A stretch of DNA of 6,484 bases, taken from Hyphomicrobiales bacterium. Its GTDB lineage: Bacteria; Pseudomonadota; Alphaproteobacteria; Rhizobiales; Aestuariivirgaceae. Made by a program: the position numbers and the translations under genes. Positions 1-5,928 of this stretch are shown here, one piece after another. Each line of letters begins with the position of its first letter. Position 1 is the stretch's first letter. The notes under the pieces were generated by a model. It was not told the DNA's origin. It saw only the letters and a list, made by a program, of their open reading frames with translations, and ran no database searches. The stretch spans positions 1-6,484 of the forward strand of contig JAAURV010000189.1 in the NCBI GenBank assembly GCA_012032065.1, written 5' to 3'.

Positions 1-123
1 GGGGACCCATGCGCGAAGCGTATGGGGAGGTGAGGGGGAGTGCAAGAAGGCGCAATGACTCACCTCACCTCCCCATCATGCTGACGCATGATGGGTCCCC
101 TCCTCTCCCGCAAGCGGGAGAGG
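1..123. repeat. Intergenic palindromic mosaic element
   Basis: Three nested or adjacent inverted repeats fill this stretch. First, bases 1-10 (ggggacccat) are an exact reverse complement of 91-100, and bases 22-35 (atggggaggtgagg) are an exact reverse complement of 63-76, so about 100 bases can fold into one long imperfect hairpin. Second, 74-81 and 86-93 (catcatgc / gcatgatg) form a competing small hairpin with a 4-base loop. Third, 102-110 pairs with 115-123 (cctctcccg / cgggagagg) around a CAAG loop. Palindromes of this last type are scattered between genes in many rhizobial genomes (RIME/REP-like mosaic elements); assignment to a named family is inference. It could terminate transcription of an upstream gene, but no T-tract follows. 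No coding signal is seen in 1-151. Confidence 0.7.
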
Positions 124-151
124 ATATCATGTGCATCGGATAGGACGTTAA

Positions 152-1366
152 ATGGGGGGAATGGTCATAATCGGGGCCGGCATGGCGGGGCATCGCGCGG
201 TGATATCGCTGCGCGCCAGCGGATATGATGGGCCGATCACGCTGATTGGCCAAGAGGCGCTCATGCCTTACGACCGTCCGCCGCTTTCGAAGGCGGCGAT
301 TGCGAATGAAGAAGAGCCGGTGCCCGTGTGGCTGATGGATGACGGCATCGCCGCTTCACTGAAAGCTGATGTGAAGCGCAACGCGCAAGCCGTTTCGATC
401 GATAGAGCGAACAGCCAAGTCTCGCTGCAGGACGGCCAAACCATTTCTTATGCAAAGCTCCTTATCGCGACGGGCGCCAAACCGCGCGGTCTCATGCTTC
501 CGGGCGGCGGGCACGCGCTACTGTTGCGCAATTTCGAGGATTCGGTGGAGTTCCGGAAACGCTTCGAGGCGGGCAAGCGCATCGTCATTATCGGCGGCGG
601 TTTTATCGGACTCGAGCTTGCGTCTTCGGCGGCAAAACGCGGATGCAGGGTGACATTGATCGAAGCATTGCCGCGCATTCTGATGCGCGGGGTGCCGGAG
701 AAGATCGCGGCGATCGTTCATTCCCGGCATGTGGCGGCGGGCGTGGATGTCAAGACCGGCGTTGGGATCGCCTCTCTCGAGAAGGGCGCGGCGATTCTTT
801 CCAATGGCGAGCGTATCGAGGCCGATACGATTGTCGCGGGGATCGGCGCTGCTCCCGACATCAAACTCGCGGCCGATGCCGGGCTAAGCCTCGACAATGG
901 CATCGCGGTGGACAGCACATTACAGACCAGCGATCCCGATATTTATGCCGCGGGCGACTGCTGCTCGTTTCCGCATCCGGTTTTCGGCGACAGGCGCATC
1001 CGGCTTGAAGCGTGGCGCAACGCGCAGGACCAGGGATCGCTTGCGGGCGAGAACATGCTGGGTGCGGGAAAAACCTACAAGGCCGTGCCGTGGTTCTGGT
1101 CCGACCAATACGAATTCTCGTTGCAGGTGGCGGGGCTTGCGGATGGATGCCCAAACACCGTGGAGCGCAACATTGCCGCGGATGCGCTTCTGCTGTTTCA
1201 TTTGTCCGGGGACGGAACATTGAAGGGAGCGAGCGGCATCGGGCCAGGCAATTCGATCGCGCGCGACATCAAGCTTGCGGAGATGCTGATCGCCAAGGGA
1301 GCGAAGCCTGCGGCTGACGCGCTCGCCGATCCCGCCGTGCAACTCAAAACAATACTCAAGGGATGA
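152..1366 (+). CDS. FAD-dependent NAD(P)H:ferredoxin reductase (rhodocoxin/putidaredoxin reductase type)
   Basis: A 404-residue flavoprotein of the pyridine-nucleotide-disulfide oxidoreductase superfamily, without a redox-active CxxC. It would take electrons from NADH and pass them through FAD to a small [2Fe-2S] ferredoxin that feeds an oxygenase or P450. Visible motifs are the N-terminal FAD Rossmann site GAGMAG (residues 8-13), PYDRPPLSK (39-47), the ATGAKPR turn (106-112), the NAD site GGGFIG (148-153) ending in an acidic residue (LIEAL, 169-173) that favours NADH over NADPH, AAGDC (266-270) contacting FAD, and a PWFWSDQY-type C-terminal reductase domain (from about 313). Length is normal for the family (about 400-420). 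ATG at 152 is chosen because AGGA at 142-145 lies 6 bases upstream; ATG at 161 would also leave the FAD site intact. The stop overlaps or abuts the PanB-like gene. No ferredoxin or oxygenase gene is in view, so the electron acceptor is unknown. Confidence 0.9.
   Translation: MGGMVIIGAGMAGHRAVISLRASGYDGPITLIGQEALMPYDRPPLSKAAIANEEEPVPVWLMDDGIAASLKADVKRNAQAVSIDRANSQVSLQDGQTISYAKLLIATGAKPRGLMLPGGGHALLLRNFEDSVEFRKRFEAGKRIVIIGGGFIGLELASSAAKRGCRVTLIEALPRILMRGVPEKIAAIVHSRHVAAGVDVKTGVGIASLEKGAAILSNGERIEADTIVAGIGAAPDIKLAADAGLSLDNGIAVDSTLQTSDPDIYAAGDCCSFPHPVFGDRRIRLEAWRNAQDQGSLAGENMLGAGKTYKAVPWFWSDQYEFSLQVAGLADGCPNTVERNIAADALLLFHLSGDGTLKGASGIGPGNSIARDIKLAEMLIAKGAKPAADALADPAVQLKTILKG
1358..1362 (+). promoter_or_regulatory. 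Ribosome binding site for the PanB-like gene
   Basis: AAGGG lies inside the end of the reductase gene. It is directly against ATG 1363 (no spacer) but 9 bases before ATG 1372. The spacing favours initiation at 1372, coupled to termination at 1364-1366. Confidence 0.45.
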
Positions 1367-1371
1367 ACGCC

Positions 1372-2175
1372 ATGCCGCGCAAGAAGCCGACGGTTGCCGA
1401 TATCCGCGCCAACAAGGGCAAATATCAATACACCATGATGCGGGTCGAGAGCTGGGACGAACTGGCGGCCGCGGAAGCGGCGGGGATCGACATGGTTTCG
1501 GTGCCGCCGGAAATGCTGGTTCAACAGCAGTTTCGCAGCGTCGCGCCTTCGCTCTTCGCGGTGCCGGGCATGCCGCTCTATGGAGCGCCAGCGGCACGAG
1601 AGGAAATTCTCGCCTGGGCGTTCAGGATGATGGAGGCGGGGGCTGACGCGGTTTACTGCGCTGCCTCGTTCAAGACGGTGAAGCGGATGGCGAGCGAATA
1701 TATCCCGGTGATCGGGCATGTCGGGCTTGTGCCGCATTACTGCACCTGGACGGGCGGGTTCAAAGGCGTGGGCAAGACGGCGGAGAGCGCCATGGCGGTT
1801 TACGAGCGCTGCAAGAAGTATGAAGACGCGGGCGCTTTCGGCGTCGAGATCGAAGTGGTGCCGCCGGAAGTCACGGAAGCGATTTCGAAGAAGACCAATC
1901 TGTTTCTGGTTTCGATGGGCGGCGGGCCCGCGGGCGATTGCCAGTATCTCTTCGCCTGCGACGTGCTTGGAACCAATACCGGCCATGTGCCGCGGCATTC
2001 GAAGAAATATGCCGATCTCAATGCGGAGTACGCGAAGATCCAGGAGATGCGCATCAGTGCGTTCAAGGAATTCGTGAAGGATGTGCAGACGGGCGGGTAT
2101 CCATCGGCGCCCTACATCGTGAATGCGCCGAAGAGCGAGATGGAAGAATTCCGGAAGAAGATGGGGAAAAAGTGA
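1372..2175 (+). CDS. Divergent PanB (ketopantoate hydroxymethyltransferase)-family protein
   Basis: A 267-residue (beta/alpha)8-barrel protein of the KPHMT branch of the isocitrate lyase/PEP mutase superfamily. Family signatures are an N-terminal TVADIRANKG stretch, PVIGHVGL (about 112-119, matching PVCGHLGL of E. coli PanB), GGFKGVGKT, VEIEVVPPEV (about 158-167, holding the Glu aligned with catalytic E181) and TGHVPRHSKKY near the C-terminus (matching GGHIPKFAKNF). By eye, the positions of the E. coli Mg2+ ligands D45, D84 and E114 and of active-site K112 are not conserved: VGDSL reads as VSVPPE, the DLPF region as GMPL, and VKIEG as VYCAA. About 19 residues between the first two ligand positions are missing. 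Ordinary ketopantoate synthesis is therefore doubtful; a different C-C lyase or transferase, or a non-catalytic role, is inferred. ATG 1363 would add three residues and overlap the reductase stop as ATGA; 1372 is preferred for its ribosome-site spacing. It probably shares a transcript with the reductase. Confidence 0.8.
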   Translation: MPRKKPTVADIRANKGKYQYTMMRVESWDELAAAEAAGIDMVSVPPEMLVQQQFRSVAPSLFAVPGMPLYGAPAAREEILAWAFRMMEAGADAVYCAASFKTVKRMASEYIPVIGHVGLVPHYCTWTGGFKGVGKTAESAMAVYERCKKYEDAGAFGVEIEVVPPEVTEAISKKTNLFLVSMGGGPAGDCQYLFACDVLGTNTGHVPRHSKKYADLNAEYAKIQEMRISAFKEFVKDVQTGGYPSAPYIVNAPKSEMEEFRKKMGKK

Positions 2176-2186
2176 GCCAGCGGAAG

Positions 2187-2332
2187 CCGCCGATGCACTT
2201 GCGAGGATCGCATCGCGAACAAGCGAACTCAAGGGCTTGCTCCCAGTGCCGCGCGCATCGCAAGTCCGGAGTGGCGCAAGCCCTTGACTTCGCCTGCCCG
2301 CGATGCATGTGCGCGGCGATGCATTCGACGGC
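2187..2332. repeat. Long imperfect inverted repeat between the PanB-like gene and iolG
   Basis: The 246-bp gap 2176-2421 has no convincing gene. Its core is 2223-2240 against 2276-2293 (gcgaactcaagggcttgc / gcaagcccttgacttcgc), 17 of 18 positions complementary. A symmetric 5x5 internal loop separates it from a perfect outer 8-bp stem, 2210-2217 against 2299-2306 (gcatcgcg / cgcgatgc). Outer flanks 2187-2197 and about 2315-2332 are partly complementary. The heptamer CGATGCA recurs at 2191, 2301 and 2317. No T-run follows, so it is not a standard intrinsic terminator. A REP-like element, an mRNA-stabilising 3' structure of the upstream operon, or a small structured RNA all fit. Confidence 0.6.
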
Positions 2333-2409
2333 GCGATGTGTGCACCCAACAACTCGCATTTCGTCATCGATAGCCTCGCTAGAACAATCGAGTTGAGCAA
2401 TCCATCACA

Positions 2410-2415
2410 GAGGAG
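2410..2415 (+). promoter_or_regulatory. Strong ribosome binding site of iolG
   Basis: GAGGAG lies 6 bases before ATG 2422. This fixes the start of iolG and shows that the upstream, out-of-frame part of the broken gene is a real translation start. Confidence 0.7.
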
Positions 2416-2421
2416 AACTCC

Positions 2422-3412
2422 ATGATCAGATTTGGCGTCATTGGCGCGGGCCGCATCGGTAAGGTGCATTCGGCCACCATCGCGGCGAACCCAAAGGCGA
2501 AGCTCGTCTATATCGCCGACGCGATGCCCAAGGCGGCGCAGGAGCTCTCGGCCAAGCATGGCGCGAAAGTGGCGTCGATCGACGAGATCATGGCGTCCAA
2601 GGACGTGGATGCGGTGCTGATCGGTTCGCCCACGGGCTTCCATGACCGAGCAGATCCAGGCGGCGTCCAACGCCGGCAAGGCGATCATGTGCGAGAAGCC
2701 GGTGTCGCTCGACGTGGCGACGATCCGCGAGACACTGAAGGCCGTCGAGAAGAATAAATCAACACTGATGATCGGCTTCAACCGCCGATTCGATCCGAAT
2801 TTCGCGGAAGTGGAATCGCGCATCCGCAAGGGCGAGATCGGCACTATCGAAATGGTGACGGTCATCTCGCGCGATCCGTCGCCGCCGCCGGCCGACTATG
2901 TGAAAGGTTCGGGCGGCATTTTTCGCGACATGATGATCCATGACTTCGACATGGCGCGGTTTCTGATGGGCGAGGAATTCGTGGTGGTGAACGCGCTGGG
3001 CGCGGCACTCGTGGACAAAGCCATCGGCGAGGCGGGCGACGCCGACACAGCCGCCGTGCAGATGCAGACCAAGAGCGGCAAGATCGCCGTCATCACCAAT
3101 TCGCGCCGCGCGACTTACGGTTACGACCAGCGCATGGAAGTGCACGGTTCGAAGGGCATGATCCATGCCAAGAACGTGCATAATACGACTGTCGAGGTTT
3201 TGAGCGGCGCGGGCTATCGCGCCGATCCGATCCAGAACTTCTTCCTCGAGCGTTATGGCGTGGCTTATGCCAACGAGCTCAACAGCTTCATCGGCGCGGT
3301 CGAATCCGGCAAGCGCGATCCGAAGCCGTCGGGCTTCGACGGGCTACAGGCGCAAATCCTAGCGGATGCCGCAACCGAAAGCTGGAAAACGGGCAAGCCG
3401 GTGAAGGTGTAG
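2422..3412 (+). pseudogene. iolG: Inositol 2-dehydrogenase (Gfo/Idh/MocA family), broken by a +1 frameshift
   Basis: IolG oxidises myo-inositol to 2-keto-myo-inositol (scyllo-inosose) with NAD+, the first step of cytosolic inositol catabolism. The first frame (from 2422) gives the NAD site GVIGAGRIG (5-13) and runs to SPTGFH (69-74). Conservation then continues one frame over (2645 to the stop at 3410-3412) with TEQIQAASNAGKAIMCEKP, GFNRRFDPNF, SGGIFRDMMIHDFDMARF and RRATYGYDQR. Removing one base at about 2644 (ccatGacc) restores a 329-residue protein of normal family length with exact spacing from the HTE segment to CEKP. Catalytic residues are then Lys92 (CEKP) and Asp169/His173 (RDMMIHD). 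The extra base also creates an ATG at 2642, so a 256-residue fragment lacking the NAD site could in principle start there, but no ribosome site precedes it. The rest of the gene shows no decay, so sequencing error is quite possible. A scyllo-inositol or related dehydrogenase is the alternative. Confidence 0.88.
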
Positions 3413-3421
3413 CCGCTCGAC

Positions 3422-4915
3422 TCAGAAGAGCGCCGCGACGGCGTCCTTCTCTTTTTCGCTGAAGAAGAGGCCGAATTTGGTGCGGCGGGTGAGCACGTCA
3501 TCCGCCGTCATCGCCCATTCGTGTTCGCGCAGATAGCCGATCTCGGCTTCGTAAAGCCCGCCACCAAAATGTCTACCAAGGCCACCGTCGAGAATCCGCG
3601 AGGCGCGGGTGCCGTAGAGGCGCGCGAGGTGATGGAGCGTGGGCTCTGGAAACGTAGAATGCTGCTGGCGGAGCTCTCTGTAAAATGAATCGAAATCGCC
3701 ATCTGGCATGTCGCCGCCGGGGAGTGGTGCGTTTGCCGTCCAGCCGGGTTTCATCGCGGGGAAGAAAGGCTTGAGTTTTTCGAGCGCGTGTTCGGCCAAC
3801 TTGCGATAGGTCGTGATCTTGCCGCCGAAGACCGAGAGCAGCGGCGGCGTACCTTCGACGTCGAAGACATAATCGCGCGTGACCGCGGATGGGTTGGCGG
3901 CGTTGTCATCGTAGAGGGGGCGGACGCCGGAATAGGTGCAGACAATGTCGGCGCGCGTGAGTTGCTTCTTCGTGTAGCGGTTCACGGCGGCGAGAAGATA
4001 GCCGATTTCGTTCGCATCGATGGCGACATCCTCGGCGCGGCCTTCGAAGGGGATGTCGGTGGTGCCGATGAGGCCGAACTTGCCTTGATAGGGGTTGACG
4101 AAAACGATGCGCTTGTCGTGGTTCTGAAAGACATAGGCGTTGGCGCCGTCCCAGAACTTCGGCACGATGATGTGGCTGCCCTTTACCAGGCGGACGCGGC
4201 GCGCGGAATTGGCGCGGATCACGCCATTGATCACGTTCTCGACCCAGGGGCCCGCGGCATTGGCGATGGCCTTGGCGCGCACCCGCGATTTCGAGCCGCC
4301 GGCGGCAGTGAGCTCGAGATGCCACAAACCGTTTTCGCGGCGCGCGGCAGTGGCGGCGGTGCGGGTGAGAACCGTTGCGCCGCGCTCCTTCGCATCGACG
4401 GCGTTAAGAACGACCAGACGGGCATCGTCCACCCAGCAGTCGGAGTATTCGAATGCTTTTGTGTAGTCCGGCTTGATGGCTTGGCCTTCCGGCGCGCGGC
4501 TGAGATCGATGGTGCGGCAAGGGGGCAGCTTCTTGCGGCCGCCGAGATGATCGTAGAGGAAGAGACCCGTGCGCACCAGCCAGGCGGGGCGCTGCTCGGG
4601 CGAATGCGGAAGCACGAAACGCATGGGCCAGGAAATGTGAGGCGCTGCGTTCAACAGCACTTCGCGCTCGATCAGCGCTTCGCGGACGAGGCGGAATTCG
4701 TAATATTCGAGATAGCGAAGACCACCGTGGATGAGCTTGCCGGAACGCGAGGATGTGCCCTGCGCGAGGTCGTCCTTTTCGCAGAGCAGCACCCTGAGGC
4801 CGCGGCCGGCCGCATCGCGGGCGATGCCGCAGCCATTGATGCCGCCGCCGATCACGGCGAGATCGACTTGGCCCAGGTCCTTCACGTCAGCACCGGTTGA
4901 GCGCGGGCTCGCCAT
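3422..4915 (-). CDS. glpD: Aerobic glycerol-3-phosphate dehydrogenase (GlpD), FAD-dependent
   Basis: A 497-residue flavoprotein, close to the E. coli GlpD length of 501. It is expected to oxidise sn-glycerol-3-phosphate to dihydroxyacetone phosphate at the inner face of the membrane and pass electrons to ubiquinone. Motifs are the FAD dinucleotide site GGGINGCGIARDAAGRG (23-39), TSSRSGKLIHGGLRYLE (54-70), FEYSDCWVDDARL (155-167), KGSHIIVPK (245-253), GTTDIPFEG (284-292), YSGVRPLYDD (328-337) and SVFGGKITTYRKLAEHALEKL (361-381), followed by the GlpD C-terminal helical domain (RRTKFGLF near 477-484). All are close to E. coli GlpD. ATG 4915 overlaps the end of the preceding dehydrogenase; GTG 4885 (giving VKDLGQVDLAVIGGG) is a reasonable alternative start, since the first ten residues look non-conserved and neither start has a good ribosome site. 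It is the last gene of a kinase/dehydrogenase operon, so the substrate could be another polyol phosphate, as for the related erythritol-phosphate dehydrogenase EryB. Its stop lies 9 bp from the stop of convergent iolG. Confidence 0.92.
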   Translation of the reverse strand: MASPRSTGADVKDLGQVDLAVIGGGINGCGIARDAAGRGLRVLLCEKDDLAQGTSSRSGKLIHGGLRYLEYYEFRLVREALIEREVLLNAAPHISWPMRFVLPHSPEQRPAWLVRTGLFLYDHLGGRKKLPPCRTIDLSRAPEGQAIKPDYTKAFEYSDCWVDDARLVVLNAVDAKERGATVLTRTAATAARRENGLWHLELTAAGGSKSRVRAKAIANAAGPWVENVINGVIRANSARRVRLVKGSHIIVPKFWDGANAYVFQNHDKRIVFVNPYQGKFGLIGTTDIPFEGRAEDVAIDANEIGYLLAAVNRYTKKQLTRADIVCTYSGVRPLYDDNAANPSAVTRDYVFDVEGTPPLLSVFGGKITTYRKLAEHALEKLKPFFPAMKPGWTANAPLPGGDMPDGDFDSFYRELRQQHSTFPEPTLHHLARLYGTRASRILDGGLGRHFGGGLYEAEIGYLREHEWAMTADDVLTRRTKFGLFFSEKEKDAVAALF

Positions 4916-5928
4916 CGAGATAGCGGCGCACCTCTTCCGCCGCGAGGCCCGCGGCGTACCTGACCGTTTTCACGGACGCGCCGGCGATGTGCGGGGGTGA
5001 GCGTCACGTTGGGAAGCTGGAGCAGCGGCCAATCGGCGGGCACGGGCTCGACGCCGAAGGTTTCGAGCATGGCGGACTTGATGACGCCGCCGCGCAGCGC
5101 TTCGTAGAGTGCGTCGTAGTCGACGAGCGGCCCGCGCGCGGTGTTGATCAGAATGGCGCTCGTCTTCATGCGCGCGAGAGCTTGGGCGTTGATCATCCTC
5201 GCGGTTTCGGGTGTCACGCGCGGATGAAGCGAGAGCACATCGGACTCTTCAAGCGCGCGGTCGAGCGAACACTGGACAACGCCGTCGCGGAAGTCTTCCG
5301 CCGAGAGCTGCACGTAGGGATCGCACACGAGAATCCTGCAGCCGAAGGCTTTGAGGAAACGCACGACGCGGCGGCCGACTTCGCCATAACCGATGAGGCC
5401 AACCGTCATTTCCGAAAGTTCTTCGCCGGCGATATCGGCGCGGTAGAGATCGCCGCGCCACTCGCCCTTGCGCAAGGAGTCGTGGCCCACGGTGATGTTG
5501 CGGGTTTGAGCGAGAATGGCGCCGATGGTGAACTCGGCCACCGCGGAAGCATTGCGGCCCGGCGTGTTGACGACCGTGATGCCGCGATCGCGCGCGGCAT
5601 TCATGTCGATGTTGACGGGGCCGCCGCGCGAGACGGCGATGAACTTGAGCGACGGCAGGCGGTCCATGATCGAGGCGGAAAACGGAGCGAGCTGGGTCAC
5701 GGCGATTTCGGCATCGTCAACGAGCGAGACGACGTCGCCGGCGCTTCCCATGTATTCCTTGAGGCCATCCATGCCTTCAACGGCGTAACCGTGTTCCATC
5801 GGCTCGTCCGGCCACGGAAGATCGTGCTTCCTGATGTCGAGCTCGTGCAGGCGGCAGTGATGTTTGAGCGCTTCCTCGAACATATCCGAAAGCATGAAGC
5901 GGTCGCCGATGATCGAGACCTTACGCAT
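4882..5928 (-). CDS. D-isomer-specific 2-hydroxyacid dehydrogenase, C-terminus frameshifted
   Basis: An NAD-dependent dehydrogenase of the phosphoglycerate/D-lactate/glyoxylate reductase superfamily, interconverting a 2-hydroxyacid and a 2-keto acid; the substrate is unknown. The Rossmann site GLIGYGEVG (177-185) is followed by the NAD-ribose-binding Asp in LVCDPY (200-205). Catalytic Arg is in NTARGPLVD (262-270) and catalytic Glu in GVEP (292-295). The expected third catalytic motif, TPHIAG, is out of frame. In the read frame the protein ends in an Arg/Gly-rich tail (TPAHRRRVRENG...). Removing one G from the run of five at 4993-4997 (C on the coding strand) restores TPHIAGAS, a normal C-terminal helix, and a stop at 4887-4889 (346 residues). 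Start 5928 is chosen because AAGGAGG (5938-5944) lies 9 bases upstream and MRKVSIIGD begins the recognisable domain; an upstream in-frame ATG at 6030 lies inside the kinase gene. ATGCGTAA overlaps the kinase stop by 8 bases. The corrected gene overlaps glpD ATG by 29 bases, the uncorrected one by 34. Confidence 0.85.
   Translation of the reverse strand: MRKVSIIGDRFMLSDMFEEALKHHCRLHELDIRKHDLPWPDEPMEHGYAVEGMDGLKEYMGSAGDVVSLVDDAEIAVTQLAPFSASIMDRLPSLKFIAVSRGGPVNIDMNAARDRGITVVNTPGRNASAVAEFTIGAILAQTRNITVGHDSLRKGEWRGDLYRADIAGEELSEMTVGLIGYGEVGRRVVRFLKAFGCRILVCDPYVQLSAEDFRDGVVQCSLDRALEESDVLSLHPRVTPETARMINAQALARMKTSAILINTARGPLVDYDALYEALRGGVIKSAMLETFGVEPVPADWPLLQLPNVTLTPAHRRRVRENGQVRRGPRGGRGAPLSRWRARAQPVLT
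4993..4997 (-). other. Homopolymer frameshift site in the 2-hydroxyacid dehydrogenase gene
   Basis: Five G on the given strand (five C in the coding strand, ctcacccccgcacatc). With four, the reading would be L-T-P-H-I-A-G, the conserved catalytic-His motif. The fifth shifts the frame and removes the family C-terminus. Homopolymer miscounting is a common sequencing error; a real mutation is the alternative. Confidence 0.7.

Noticed and set aside
2241..2310. Intrinsic terminator after the PanB-like gene
   Set aside because: The stem is strong but the right arm is followed by GC-rich sequence, not a T-tract.
1938..2396. 152-codon plus-strand frame reaching into the gap before iolG
   Set aside because: The first half is an out-of-frame reading of the PanB-like gene and the second half reads through the inverted repeat; there is no ribosome site and no family resemblance.
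2630..2650. Programmed +1 frameshifting in iolG
   Set aside because: There is no slippery heptamer, internal Shine-Dalgarno-like stimulator or in-frame stop at the junction, and IolG is not known to use recoding.
1198..2865. 555-codon open frame on the minus strand
   Set aside because: It runs antisense across the reductase end, the PanB-like gene, the structured intergenic region and iolG. It has no recognisable domain and is rich in His/Arg/Ala, typical of a shadow frame in high-GC DNA.
2642..3412. Separate 256-residue oxidoreductase gene starting at ATG 2642
   Set aside because: It begins in mid-domain, lacks the NAD-binding motif and has no ribosome site. The missing N-terminus lies immediately upstream in another frame, so it is part of frameshifted iolG.
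3788..4900. 370-codon open frame on the plus strand
   Set aside because: It is exactly antisense to glpD, whose motifs are unmistakable; the translation has no family features.
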